Of a DNA stretch of 64,000 nucleotides, positions 41,058 through 49,872 are shown in pieces; position 1 is the first letter of the stretch; every line of letters starts with the position of its first letter. The position numbers and the translations under genes are program-made. The stretch comes from Allobosea sp. LC85 (lineage in GTDB: Bacteria > Pseudomonadota > Alphaproteobacteria > Rhizobiales > Beijerinckiaceae). The stretch lies in assembly GCF_000735605.1 (NCBI RefSeq), contig NZ_JPKG01000033.1:62001-126000 (forward strand), in the 5' to 3' direction. The notes below the pieces were generated by a model. It searched no databases and was not told where the DNA came from. It worked only from the letters and a program-made list of their open reading frames with translations.

Positions 41058-42287
41058 ATGCCAGTGCAGCGCGATCACGCCTCCGAAATTGCCGCGATCA
41101 CCCGCCATCCGGCGTTCAAGGAGGCGATCAAGGTGCTCGAAGCCGATCACGACCGCACCATTGCCGACATCATCACGCTGACCGAGATTCCCGCGCCACC
41201 CTTCAAGGAGGATAAGCGCGCCGCCGCCTATCTGGAGATGCTGCAGGCGCATGGTCTGGAGGATGTCGAGCAGGACGAGATCGGCAATGTGATGGGTCTC
41301 AGGCGCGGCAGCGGCAACGGCGGACTGATCGTGGTCGCCGCGCATCTCGATACGGTTTTCCCGGAAGGAACCGATGTCACCGTGCGCCGCGAGGGCACGA
41401 AGCTCTTTGCGCCCGGAATTGGCGACGACACCCGCAGCCTTGCCGTGCTCCTGGCTTTCGTGCGCGCGATGGACGCTGCCGGGGTCCGGACCCGCAACGA
41501 TATCCTGTTCGTCGGCGATGTCGGCGAGGAAGGGCTTGGCGACCTGCGCGGCGTCCGCCATCTCTTCAGCAAGGGTCGGTATCGCGACAAGATTGCAGCC
41601 TTCATCACCGTCGATAGTCCGCAGGTGGAGAAGATCGTCGTCGGCGGCGTCGGCTCGAAACGCTATTCCGTTCGGTTCAAGGGGCCGGGCGGGCACAGCT
41701 TCCAGGCCTTCGGCATCGTGAACCCCATGTATGCCATGGCGCAGGCGATCGTGGAGCTTGGCCGCATCCAGGTGCCGGCGATGCCCCGCACGACATTCTG
41801 CGCCTCCGTCGTCGGTGGCGGCTCATCGGTCAACGCCATTCCCGAGGAGGCCTGGATCGACATCGACCTCCGCTCGGAATCGGCTGACGAGCTTGCCGCA
41901 CTGGACGCGCGCTGCCGCGAGATCGTGGCCGCGGCGGTGGAGCAGGAGAACGCGACCCGCTCGACCAGCGAGGGCGCGATCACCGTCGAAATCAGGACTT
42001 TGGGCGATCGTCCCGCGGGCAACACGCCGGTGGATGCCGATATCGTGAAATACGCGACCGCAGCCCTTCAGGCCCATGGCTTTGTGCCCAGGCACGAAGC
42101 CTCCTCCACCGACGCGAATATTCCGATGAGCCTCGGCATCCCGGCGATCAAGATCGGTTCGGGCGGCACCGGCGGCAGGGCCCATTCGCTCGGCGAGTGG
42201 ATCGATGTCGAGAAGACGGCCAGCGTATCCGGCATGACGGCCAGCCTTGCCGCGATCCTGGCCACAGCCGGCTACCTCCGCGAGTAA
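41058..42287 (+). CDS. M20-family metallopeptidase (PepT-like)
   Basis: About 409 residues of the M20 di-zinc peptidase family: metal ligand in VVAAHLDTVFPEG, catalytic/metal region GIGDDTRSLAVLL, the EE pair in VGDVGEEGLGDLRG, the dimerisation-domain KGPGGHSFQAFG, and the final His in GGRAHSLGEW. It most resembles tripeptidase-T or carboxypeptidase-type members. The start is uncertain (ATG 41058; GTG 41025). It converges on the opine-type dehydrogenase gene and probably acts on a dipeptide or N-acyl amino acid from the same catabolic cluster; this is inference from position. Confidence 0.87.
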   Translation: MPVQRDHASEIAAITRHPAFKEAIKVLEADHDRTIADIITLTEIPAPPFKEDKRAAAYLEMLQAHGLEDVEQDEIGNVMGLRRGSGNGGLIVVAAHLDTVFPEGTDVTVRREGTKLFAPGIGDDTRSLAVLLAFVRAMDAAGVRTRNDILFVGDVGEEGLGDLRGVRHLFSKGRYRDKIAAFITVDSPQVEKIVVGGVGSKRYSVRFKGPGGHSFQAFGIVNPMYAMAQAIVELGRIQVPAMPRTTFCASVVGGGSSVNAIPEEAWIDIDLRSESADELAALDARCREIVAAAVEQENATRSTSEGAITVEIRTLGDRPAGNTPVDADIVKYATAALQAHGFVPRHEASSTDANIPMSLGIPAIKIGSGGTGGRAHSLGEWIDVEKTASVSGMTASLAAILATAGYLRE

Positions 42288-42292
42288 TCATT

Positions 42293-42312
42293 CCTGTCGA
42301 CTAATCGACAGG
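42293..42312. terminator. short hairpin after the M20 gene
   Basis: CCTGTCGA and TCGACAGG with a four-base loop, just after the stop codon at 42287. Confidence 0.5.
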
Positions 42313-42329
42313 ATCGGTTGCGGCTGGGC

Positions 42330-42409
42330 ATGACACGGATGGTGATGCGGCGGGCCGGCATGGCTCCGCACCCGGCGAAGCCATGCCGGGCTCCGCATCA
42401 CCGCGTCAT
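42330..42409. terminator. large imperfect hairpin between convergent genes
   Basis: ATGACACGGATGGTGATGCGG ... GGCCGGCATGGC pairs with GCCATGCCGG ... CCGCATCACCGCGTCAT across a 15-base loop. It ends four bases before the stop of the dehydrogenase gene and could end transcription from both sides. Confidence 0.65.
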
Positions 42410-42413
42410 CGCA

Positions 42414-43475
42414 TCACCGCGTCATGGCGACCAGCGCTTCCCGGGTGAGCTGGCGGGCCATCAGCGCCGGCAGGATGTCGTTTTCCGCGGCAAGATCGCG
42501 CCCGTAGAGCGCCGAGAAGATCTGGAGGCCGGCCTCGTGCAAGGGCGTGGCGACGCCGCATAACTGTCCGAGCGTGACCAAAGGCGAGAGCCCGAAGGGC
42601 ACGTCCTCGAGCGTATAGCGCGTGTCGATCGTCGCCGGTCCCAGCGTCGGCTCCTGGCTCGCCGCCAGCCGTTTCGCGGTTTCGCCGAGGGCTGCATCGG
42701 GAAGCCCATAGGTCAGCGAATAATGCTCGCGCATGGTGCGGACCTCGACGCCGAACGCCGCCGCGATGGCAAGACGTTCGGCGTCGATCGCCTCGAGCAG
42801 CCGCCCGACCGCCATCGTCATGTGCTCGCTCTGTCCCCAGGCCTCGGCCTTCTCCATGCGGGTGAAATTGCACAGGGCCAGCGCCATGTGGCTTTGCGGA
42901 TTGACGTTGCTCAGCGCCACGGCCAGCACGTTCGAGATTGGGCGGAAGCGGTCGCCGAACAACGCCTTGCAGAGTGACAGGCCGCGCTCGGCCGCTGCCG
43001 TCGGCAGCGTCGACATGTCGACCTTGCCGCGCAGCGTCGCGATCTTCACGGAGGTGTCGCTGGTCTGGCGCGCCCGCAGCACCGTGGTGCTCAGCGCCAC
43101 GACCGGGACATCGAGCCCGCGATCCGCGATCAGCCGCGCCAGATAGATCGCGCCCAGCGAGGCGTGCGAGCTGATCACGACACTCTGGCCGGAGACGAGA
43201 TGCGGCGCCATGGCGTCCATCACCGTCTTGTGGCCATTCGCGGGAAGCGCGATCAGGATCGCATCCGCCCCGGCCAGCGCGGCGGCACAATCTTCGGCGA
43301 CGGCCGGCTTGAACTCTCCGGCGACGACGCCCTCGCTGCGCAGCGGCTCGCCCCGGGCGAGCGCTTCGCTGCGGCGGCCGGACGGCGACCACAATATGGC
43401 GTCATGACCGTTCTGGATCAGCAGGGCTGCGCTCGCATAGGCGATCGCGCCTGCGCCCATGATGGCGATTTTCAT
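42414..43475 (-). CDS. NAD(P) octopine/nopaline-dehydrogenase family enzyme
   Basis: The product has 353 residues. The N-terminal Rossmann domain has the MGAGAIAYASAALLIQNGHD motif shared with ketopantoate reductase. The helical C-terminal domain has NPQSHMALALCNFTRME and TMREHYSLTYG, as in the octopine/nopaline dehydrogenase (opine dehydrogenase) family. Opine dehydrogenases reversibly join or split an amino acid and a keto acid. In this operon, downstream of an amino-acid-type oxidase and a Pot-like importer, the catabolic direction is likely. It is the last gene of the minus-strand operon starting at 48675. Confidence 0.82.
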   Translation of the reverse strand: MKIAIMGAGAIAYASAALLIQNGHDAILWSPSGRRSEALARGEPLRSEGVVAGEFKPAVAEDCAAALAGADAILIALPANGHKTVMDAMAPHLVSGQSVVISSHASLGAIYLARLIADRGLDVPVVALSTTVLRARQTSDTSVKIATLRGKVDMSTLPTAAAERGLSLCKALFGDRFRPISNVLAVALSNVNPQSHMALALCNFTRMEKAEAWGQSEHMTMAVGRLLEAIDAERLAIAAAFGVEVRTMREHYSLTYGLPDAALGETAKRLAASQEPTLGPATIDTRYTLEDVPFGLSPLVTLGQLCGVATPLHEAGLQIFSALYGRDLAAENDILPALMARQLTREALVAMTR

Positions 43476-43487
43476 GTCCTGTCCTCG

Positions 43488-43538
43488 ATCGGCGTGTCGG
43501 TTGAATCGGCGGGTCGGTTGAAACGGCGTGTCAGTTGA
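43488..43538. repeat. three tandem 17-bp repeats
   Basis: ATCGGCGTGTCGGTTGA (43488-43504), ATCGGCGGGTCGGTTGA (43505-43521) and AACGGCGTGTCAGTTGA (43522-43538) fill the gap between the dehydrogenase start and the oxidase stop; the third copy overlaps the oxidase stop codon. Confidence 0.85.
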
Positions 43539-44652
43539 AGAAGCGGGCCGGCCGGAACTCGGCCAGCTCGGAGCGGGTGCGGCCGCGCACGATCTCGTCG
43601 GCGATGGCTTCGCCGAGGAAGGCGCCGAGCGTCACGCCGCTATGCGTGACGGCGACATAGTACTGATCGAGCCCCGGGACCGGCCCGACGGCCGAGAGCG
43701 TGTCGCGCGGGATCGGCCGGATCGCGATGCGGACCGCCTCGACCTCGACGGAGCGCAGCGCCGGGATCGTCGTCTTGGCACGGGCAAGCAGGTCCTGCGC
43801 CTGCGGATGCGCGGGCAGGGCGGCAGCGTCGGCGGCAACCAGCCGGTCGAGCTCGTTCGAGCGCAGCAGGAAGCGACCGCCGCCATCGGGGCGCATGTTG
43901 AGCAGCGGGGTCCGCAGGGCGCTGCGCAGCGTCACGCCCGCCGGCGGGGTATAGGCGACAAGACCGACAGTCGGCGCCAGTGGAACCTGATGCTCCCTGC
44001 GAGTGGCGACCTCGTTGGACCAGCGTCCCGAACAATTCACCACGATATCGGCGTGGATCGGATCGCCGCCCTCGATCTCGACCCCATCGCAGCACCCGCC
44101 GTTGACGATCAGCCCCGTCACCTTGGCGGTGATGAGCCTTGCTCCGTGCCGCTGCTGCGCAGCAGTGGCGAGCGCGCCGGCATAGGGCACGGGGTCGAGC
44201 CAGCCATCCCTGGGATAGTAGATCACCGGCGCATTGCCGATCACGTCCGGATCGATCTCCGGTTCGAGTTCGCGAACCTCCTTCAGGCTGAGCAGCTCGG
44301 CCGGGTAGCCCCAGTCGATCAGCTGCTTGAGCTTGACCAGCGGGTCGGTTCCGTCGCGAGCGCCCGCTTCGGCTTCCGCGTTCTGCCATTGCAGCACGCC
44401 GGGGCGGTGGTACCAGTTCGCCTGCGGAAACTCGGCCAGGATGTCCTCATGGGCCTGCCGGCCGGCGAAGTTCAGCTTGTAATAGGCGTGGGAGGTCAGC
44501 TTCTCGCAGGCATTGACCCAGGCATAGGTCACGCTGGAGGTGCCGCCGCCGATCCGTCTTTCCTCGATGATGGTGACCGCCGCACCGGCCTGCGCGAGGC
44601 GATAGGCGACCGACGAGCCGATGACACCGGCGCCGACGACAATGGCTTTCAT
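43531..44652 (-). CDS. DAO-family FAD-dependent amino-acid oxidase/dehydrogenase
   Basis: The product has 373 residues. The N-terminal FAD motif is IVVGAGVIGSSVAYRLAQAG, followed by the DAO-family core and a closing segment with RPIPRDTLSAVGPVPG and HSGVTLGAFLGE that contacts the flavin. The family includes glycine oxidase, sarcosine oxidase, D-amino-acid dehydrogenase and the B subunits of opine oxidases. Beside an opine-type dehydrogenase and a polyamine/opine-type transporter, oxidation of an imino bond or secondary amine is likely. It lies between the permease gene and the dehydrogenase gene in one operon. Confidence 0.88.
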   Translation of the reverse strand: MKAIVVGAGVIGSSVAYRLAQAGAAVTIIEERRIGGGTSSVTYAWVNACEKLTSHAYYKLNFAGRQAHEDILAEFPQANWYHRPGVLQWQNAEAEAGARDGTDPLVKLKQLIDWGYPAELLSLKEVRELEPEIDPDVIGNAPVIYYPRDGWLDPVPYAGALATAAQQRHGARLITAKVTGLIVNGGCCDGVEIEGGDPIHADIVVNCSGRWSNEVATRREHQVPLAPTVGLVAYTPPAGVTLRSALRTPLLNMRPDGGGRFLLRSNELDRLVAADAAALPAHPQAQDLLARAKTTIPALRSVEVEAVRIAIRPIPRDTLSAVGPVPGLDQYYVAVTHSGVTLGAFLGEAIADEIVRGRTRSELAEFRPARFFN

Positions 44653-44729
44653 GGTGAGTGTCCTTGACGATTGAGATTGGGGGGCGCGGCGGCCTGGCCT
44701 GTCCGCGCTTGCCTGTCAGGCCGGCCTGG

Positions 44730-45524
44730 TCAGCCTTTCCCGACCAGCATGCGATCGAGCCCGTAGATGCGGTCGACGACGACCATCAGCAGGAAGGTCA
44801 GCAGGATGACGACGGTCGAGACCGAGGCGACGAGCGGATCGATCGATTCCTCGATGTAGTGGTACATCTTGACCGGCAGCGTCATCGAGGACGGCGTCGC
44901 CACGAACACCGTCATCGTGACCTCGTCGAAGCTCTGGATGAAGGAGATCACCCAGCCGCCGGCGACGCCGGGGATCATCAGCGGAAACACCACCCGCCGG
45001 AACACGGTCCAGCTGGAGGCGCCGAGCGAGATCGCGGCGCGCTCGATTGCCGGATCGGCCGCGGTCAGGGCCGCCAGCACCAGCCTCAGCCCGTAGGGGA
45101 AGATGATCAGCACATGGCTGGCGAGCAGGCCCGCGGTCGAGCCCGTGATGTTGACCTGCGTGAAGAAGCGCAGGAACGCGACGCCAAGCACGACATGCGG
45201 GATGATCAGCGGCGACAGGAACAGCCCGACCAGCGCCTCGCGCCCCGGGAAGCTGTGCCGCGCCAAGGCGAGCGCCGCCGGCACGGCAAGCGCCATCGCG
45301 CAGGTCGCGGCGACGACGCCGAGCACGATGCTCATCCAGAAGGCGGAGACGAACTGCGGATTGGCCAGGATGGCCCGGAACCAGCGCAGCGAGAACGAGG
45401 TCGTGGGCAGCGAGAGCAGGTTGCTCGGCGTCAGCGACATCCACATCACCACGATCAGCGGTGCCAGCATGAAGATGACGAAGAGGCTGTGGCAGACGAG
45501 CGCGACGGGGCCGTTGCGGTTCAT
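44730..45524 (-). CDS. Pot-like ABC transporter permease (PotC type)
   Basis: The 264-residue membrane protein has six helices and the EAA loop (ERAAISLGASSWTVFRRVVF, then PLMIPGV) that docks the ATPase. Its sequence is of the PotC/spermidine-putrescine family, whose members also import opines, gamma-aminobutyrate and mannopine. Its ATG overlaps the stop of the PotB-type gene by four bases (ATGA). No odd features. Confidence 0.9.
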   Translation of the reverse strand: MNRNGPVALVCHSLFVIFMLAPLIVVMWMSLTPSNLLSLPTTSFSLRWFRAILANPQFVSAFWMSIVLGVVAATCAMALAVPAALALARHSFPGREALVGLFLSPLIIPHVVLGVAFLRFFTQVNITGSTAGLLASHVLIIFPYGLRLVLAALTAADPAIERAAISLGASSWTVFRRVVFPLMIPGVAGGWVISFIQSFDEVTMTVFVATPSSMTLPVKMYHYIEESIDPLVASVSTVVILLTFLLMVVVDRIYGLDRMLVGKG

Positions 45525-46384
45525 TGGGCAAACCTCGCATAGCGCCGCTCGAGCAGGCGGTTATAGGTCAGCATGATCGTGGCGTTGACGATGAGCAGCA
45601 CGATCGCGATCGCCGCGCCGAGCGGCCAGTTCAGCGTGCCCAGGAACTCGTCATAGGTGGCGGTGGCGACGACCTTGAGCTGGCGCCCGCCGATGATCGC
45701 GGGCGTCGCGAACGCGCTCGCCGCGAGCGCGAAGACGATCAGCGAACCCGACAGGATGCCGGGCACGATCTGGGGCAGGATGATCCTGATGAAGATCGTG
45801 GTCTCGCCGGCGCCGAGCGACTGCGCCGCACGAACCACCTTGGGATCGAGCCGTTGCAGGGCGGCCCAGACCGAGATGATCATGAACGGCACCGCGACAT
45901 GGACGAGCGCGATGACGACGCCCTGGATGGTGTAGAGCATCGGGATCGGCCCGCTCGTCAGGCCAAGACCGGAGGCGACGCTGTTGATCACGCCGTTGCG
46001 GCCGAACAGCAGCGCCCATCCGAGCGTGCGCACCACGACCGAGATCAGCAGCGGGCTCAGCGTCACGATCAGGAAGATGGAGCGCCAGGGCGGCCGCATC
46101 CGCGACAGGAAATAGGCTTCGGGCGCGCCGATCAGCGCGCAGAGCACCGTGGTTGCCAGCGCGATCCCGACCGTCCGCAGGAAGATGGTGTGGTAATAGG
46201 GATCGCCCAGCGTATCGGCGAAATTCGACAGCGTCGCCCCGCCGGTCGCACCGGTCGCGAGGTCGAAGGACTGGAAGCTCAGCACGGCGATCATCACCAG
46301 CGGCGTCACCAGCAGCGCTGCGAAGAAGAGCAGCGCCGGCAGGCTGAGCAGCAGCGGCACGCGGCTCCTGGATGCCTCAGCCAT
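45521..46384 (-). CDS. Pot-like ABC transporter permease (PotB type)
   Basis: 287 residues, six predicted helices, starting MAEASRSRVPLLLSLPALLF. The EAA motif (VRAAQSLGAGETTIFIRIIL, then PQIVPGILSG) marks it as the inner-membrane partner of the PotC-type subunit. The ATG at 46384 lies inside the end of the ATPase gene (8-base overlap). A longer frame upstream is only the shadow of the ATPase gene. Confidence 0.9.
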   Translation of the reverse strand: MAEASRSRVPLLLSLPALLFFAALLVTPLVMIAVLSFQSFDLATGATGGATLSNFADTLGDPYYHTIFLRTVGIALATTVLCALIGAPEAYFLSRMRPPWRSIFLIVTLSPLLISVVVRTLGWALLFGRNGVINSVASGLGLTSGPIPMLYTIQGVVIALVHVAVPFMIISVWAALQRLDPKVVRAAQSLGAGETTIFIRIILPQIVPGILSGSLIVFALAASAFATPAIIGGRQLKVVATATYDEFLGTLNWPLGAAIAIVLLIVNATIMLTYNRLLERRYARFAQ

Positions 46385-47450
46385 GGTGCGTGTCCGCGAT
46401 GATCGCGGCGTCCTCGGGCCGCCAGTTGAGGCCGACATGGTCACCTTCGTTGAAGGCAGGCGCGCCGCGATGCGGTTCGGACGACAGGACTGCGCCAATG
46501 GCTGTCTCGACGGAAAACAGCCATGAACTGCCCTGGAAAACCCGCGACGTCAGCCGGCCGCCGAGAAAGCCCGTTCCGGGCGGCACGAGGTGGACCTTTT
46601 CCGGGCGCAGGGCGATTACCACCGCGCTGCCCGCCGGAAGCGAGGGCTGCGCCGTGCCGGGTACGGCCGCCTCGACGCCGTCGATGCGAAGCGCGCAGCG
46701 CCCGGCCTCCACCGAGACGATCCTTGCCTTGAGCTGGGACGAACGGCCGACGAAGCTCGCGGCGAAATGGCTCGTCGGCGCATCATAGAGCGTCAACGGA
46801 TCGGCAAGCTGGACGATCCGCCCGGCATCCATCACCGCGATCCGGTCGCAGGTCGCCAGCGCCTCGGCCTGATCATGGGTGACCATGATCGTCGTCGTGC
46901 CGACGCGGCGCTGGATCGCGCGGATCTCGACCTGCATTTCCTCGCGCAGCTTGGCATCGAGATTGGAGAGCGGCTCGTCGAGCAGCAGCAGGGCGGGCTC
47001 GATGGCGAGCGCCCGCGCCAGCGCGACCCGCTGCTGCTGCCCGCCGGACAATTGCCGGGGATAACGATCGGCGAGATGGCCGAGGCGCACCAGGTCGAGC
47101 GCTTCCTTGACCTTCTGCTGGCGGGCGGGTTTCGCGATCTTCCGCATTTCGAGCCCGAACGCGACATTCTCGGCGACCGTCAGGTGCGGGAACAGCGCAT
47201 AGCTCTGGAAGACGATGCCCATGCCGCGCTGGCTCGCCGGGACACCCCGGAGGCTGCGCCCGTCGAGCAGCACCTCGCCGCTCGTCGGCTCCTCGAAGCC
47301 GGCGACGATGTTCAGCGTCGTGGTCTTGCCGCAGCCGGACGGGCCGAGCAGTCCGACGAATTCGCCGGGCTCGATCGCCAGGTCGATTCCGTTGAGCGCC
47401 GTGAAGGCGGCAAAGCGCTTGGTAAGCCCGCGAAGGGCGATCTTGGCCAT
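46377..47450 (-). CDS. Pot-like ABC transporter ATPase (PotA type)
   Basis: The protein has 357 residues. Walker A GPSGCGKT (36-43), Q-loop VFQSYALFPHLTVAEN, signature LSGGQQQ (134-140), Walker B LLLLDEP (154-160) and the switch His in MVTHDQAEAL are complete. The C-terminal TOBE-type domain ends near residue 350. It powers import by the two permeases encoded just downstream, with the binding protein from the gene upstream. A GCATCGG repeat separates it from the binding-protein gene. Confidence 0.93.
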   Translation of the reverse strand: MAKIALRGLTKRFAAFTALNGIDLAIEPGEFVGLLGPSGCGKTTTLNIVAGFEEPTSGEVLLDGRSLRGVPASQRGMGIVFQSYALFPHLTVAENVAFGLEMRKIAKPARQQKVKEALDLVRLGHLADRYPRQLSGGQQQRVALARALAIEPALLLLDEPLSNLDAKLREEMQVEIRAIQRRVGTTTIMVTHDQAEALATCDRIAVMDAGRIVQLADPLTLYDAPTSHFAASFVGRSSQLKARIVSVEAGRCALRIDGVEAAVPGTAQPSLPAGSAVVIALRPEKVHLVPPGTGFLGGRLTSRVFQGSSWLFSVETAIGAVLSSEPHRGAPAFNEGDHVGLNWRPEDAAIIADTHHG

Positions 47451-47520
47451 AGTCGACTGTGATCCATGAAACCGCCTGCGCCCTTGGCGCAGGCCTGATG
47501 TCCGGGGGGCGAGGGCTTAA

Positions 47521-47626
47521 GGCATCGGCCCGAAAACTGGCGAAAACCGGATCTTGGTCTTCGGGAAAGCCGATGCAAATCAAAAGCTTGGATCAACGTA
47601 TGGAATTAGAATCCGATCCGCTGATC
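47521..47626. repeat. GCATCGG-family repeat and companion hairpin
   Basis: GGCATCGGCCCGAAAAC ... AAAGCCGATGC, then a companion hairpin (GATCAACG ... CGCTGATC, about 47591-47626) that touches the TAG stop codon of the binding-protein gene. It sits inside the operon between the binding-protein and ATPase genes, where it could lower downstream expression. Confidence 0.8.
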
Positions 47627-48675
47627 TAGCGCTCGATCTCGCGGTTCCAGCGCTGCGTCCAGGCGGCCCGGTTCTGGTTGACGGTCGGCCAGTCGATCTT
47701 GGCGAGCTTGGAGACGGCCTGGTCGCCGACCGCCAGGCCTGCGGCTTCATCCGCCGTCAGCTCCGTCTTGCGGTTCACCGGACCATAGCCCGCGCCGGCA
47801 AAGACCTTCTGGATGGCGGGCGAGAGCATGTGCTGGATGAACTTCTGCGATTGCGGCGCGGCGTCGCTGTCGACCACGGGGCACATCGTCACCATCAGCG
47901 CGCCGGCGCCTTCCTTCGGCTCGGCCACCTCGAGCGGCAGGCCTTCCTTCTTCAGCGCGACAGCGCGCGCGCGCGAGATCACGGTCAGGGCGATCTCGCC
48001 GCTTTGCAGCAGCTCCTCGAGCTTCGGAGCCGACGGCGCGAAGGTCAGGATATTGGGCCGGATCCTGTCCTTGAAGGCGGCGAAGCCGGGCTCGATCTTG
48101 CTCTCGCCGCCGCCCTCGGCACGCGCCACCATGATCAGCCCATGCAGCCCCGTCGTGCTGGCGGCGCCGAGCAGGGCAAGCTGGCCCTTGTAGGCGCTGT
48201 TGCCGAGGTCGGACCAGGAGGCCGGCACCGGCCAGCCCTTTTCCTTGAAGATCTTGGCATTGTAGACCGGGGTGGTGACGCCGATGCCGAAGGCGATGGC
48301 CTTCTCGTCCAGTTTCGCGATCGGATAGACGTCATCCAGCACCGGGGCCTTCTCGATCGGTGCGCAGAAGCCGAACTGCACCGCCTGATACATCGGGCCG
48401 TCGTCGACGATGGCGATATCGATCTCCTGCTTGCCGCGCTGGGCCTGAAGCTTGGCGAGCGTCGCCGTCGACTGGCCCGCGACATACTCGACCTTGAGAT
48501 TGTTCGCCTTCTCGAAGGGCGGAATGATCTCGGTGCGCATCAGGCGCTCGAAGGAACCGCCATAGCCCGCGACATACATCGTCTGCTGGGCGCTCGCCCC
48601 GGAGCTGACGACGCTGCCCGTGGCGAGCGCGATGGCGAAGACGGATCCCAGGCAGGTCGGACGCAGAGTGGCCAT
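47626..48675 (-). CDS. extracellular solute-binding protein (PotD/opine type)
   Basis: The product has 349 residues with a signal peptide (MATLRPTCLGSVFAIALATG, cleaved near ASAQ). The mature part is a type II periplasmic binding protein: YVAGYGGSFERLMRTEIIPP, EYVAGQSTATLAKLQAQRGK, then DIAIVDDGPMYQAVQFG. It should capture the substrate for the Pot-like permeases. The ligand is inferred to be an opine-like or polyamine-like compound only from the enzymes in the same operon. Its TAG stop codon is shared with the repeat at 47521. The LysR gene diverges upstream. Confidence 0.9.
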   Translation of the reverse strand: MATLRPTCLGSVFAIALATGSVVSSGASAQQTMYVAGYGGSFERLMRTEIIPPFEKANNLKVEYVAGQSTATLAKLQAQRGKQEIDIAIVDDGPMYQAVQFGFCAPIEKAPVLDDVYPIAKLDEKAIAFGIGVTTPVYNAKIFKEKGWPVPASWSDLGNSAYKGQLALLGAASTTGLHGLIMVARAEGGGESKIEPGFAAFKDRIRPNILTFAPSAPKLEELLQSGEIALTVISRARAVALKKEGLPLEVAEPKEGAGALMVTMCPVVDSDAAPQSQKFIQHMLSPAIQKVFAGAGYGPVNRKTELTADEAAGLAVGDQAVSKLAKIDWPTVNQNRAAWTQRWNREIER

Positions 48676-48747
48676 ATCGATAATCCCCTGATGAGCCGGG
48701 GAACATGGCCCCCGTTGCGGCCAAAGGTTGGGGAGAGGCGCCCATCT

Positions 48748-48757
48748 GTCAATTGAC
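48748..48757. promoter_or_regulatory. palindrome in the divergent LysR/operon promoter
   Basis: GTCAATTGAC, a perfect 10-bp palindrome in the 219-base gap between the binding-protein gene and the LysR gene. It is in the right place for a regulator site, but is short and unproven. Confidence 0.35.
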
Positions 48758-48894
48758 TGATTATGGATCGCGCCATTCGGATTTGATATGGTCTCGCTGC
48801 GATTCCGGTCCTGGCCCGGTGACGGGGCCGTAATGCCCCGGCCGGCCGTCCCTGGGGCACCAGACCGGCAGAACGAGATTGGAGATCCCCGGAA

Positions 48895-49803
48895 TTGGCC
48901 CAGATCACCCACAGGCATGCCGAAGCCTTCAACGCGGTCCTGCAGGTTGGGAGCTTCACCAAGGCCGCCCGCCTGTTGCGCAGCTCGCAGCCCTCGATCA
49001 GCCGGCTGATGAAGGAGCTCCAGGAGGCGGTCGGATTCGCGCTGTTCACGCGCAGCGATGGCCGCACGGTCGCGACGCCCGAAGCGATGGCCCTGCATCA
49101 GGAGGTCGAACGCAGCTTCGTCGGGCTCGAACGGATCAGCGAGCGCGCCGCCCAGATCAAGGAGCGCCGCGTCGAGCAGTTGCGGATCATCAGCATGCCC
49201 GCCTTGGCGCACACCTTCCTGCCCGTCGCCCTCGCCGGATTCCTCAAGGACCGGCCGAGCGTCGCCGCCGCCATCCAGGCGCAACGCTCGGAGTCGATTG
49301 CCTCATGGGTGTCGACACAGCAATTCGATGTCGGCTTCGCGATGCTGCCGATGGACAAGGCAGGGGTCGAGATCGAGCTGTTCGATCCCGCCATCGGCGT
49401 CTGCGTGATGCCGACCGATCATCCGCTTGCGGCGCGGTCGGAGATCACCCCGCGCGACCTGGACGGCATGCCATTCATCGGGAAAGGGGCGGGGAGCTTC
49501 ATGTATCGCTCGCTGCAGCAGGTGCTCGACGACGCCAGGGTGCGTTGCGACGTTCGCATCGAGACCCCGATCGCCGCCATCGCCTGCCAGATGGTGGCGC
49601 AGGGGTTGGGGCTGACCATTGCCGACCCCTTCACGGCAAAGGCCTTCGAACCGCAGGGCTTGGTCTCGCGCCCGTTCCGGCCGGCCATCGCCTATAATTT
49701 CGGGGTTCTCTACCCCTCGCATAGCCTGCGCTCGCAGCTCGTGTCCGACTTCGTCGCGCATCTGCATCGCGAGCGCCAGAAGGTGCATGAGCAGCGGTCG
49801 TGA
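48895..49803 (+). CDS. LysR-family regulator of the Pot/opine-like operon
   Basis: The product has 302 residues. The N-terminal winged helix (RHAEAFNAVLQVGSFTKAAR, then SQPSISRLMKELQEAVGFAL) is followed by a LysR substrate-binding domain. The sequence style is that of the NocR/OccR-like group that controls opine uptake in Agrobacterium. It is transcribed divergently from the 48675-42414 operon, the classical layout for a LysR regulator and its target. The start is a TTG at 48895; an ATG is not available at the family's expected N-terminus. Confidence 0.88.
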   Translation: MAQITHRHAEAFNAVLQVGSFTKAARLLRSSQPSISRLMKELQEAVGFALFTRSDGRTVATPEAMALHQEVERSFVGLERISERAAQIKERRVEQLRIISMPALAHTFLPVALAGFLKDRPSVAAAIQAQRSESIASWVSTQQFDVGFAMLPMDKAGVEIELFDPAIGVCVMPTDHPLAARSEITPRDLDGMPFIGKGAGSFMYRSLQQVLDDARVRCDVRIETPIAAIACQMVAQGLGLTIADPFTAKAFEPQGLVSRPFRPAIAYNFGVLYPSHSLRSQLVSDFVAHLHRERQKVHEQRS

Positions 49804-49829
49804 ATCTGCTGGCGGACCGGGCTTTCGCG

Positions 49830-49858
49830 GGGGCCGCCTCGTCGGCCAGTGCGGCCCC
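49830..49858. terminator. hairpin between convergent genes
   Basis: GGGGCCGC (49830-49837) pairs with GCGGCCCC (49851-49858), between the LysR stop and the IorB-type stop. Confidence 0.55.
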
Positions 49859-49872
49859 TGCGCCATGGGCGC

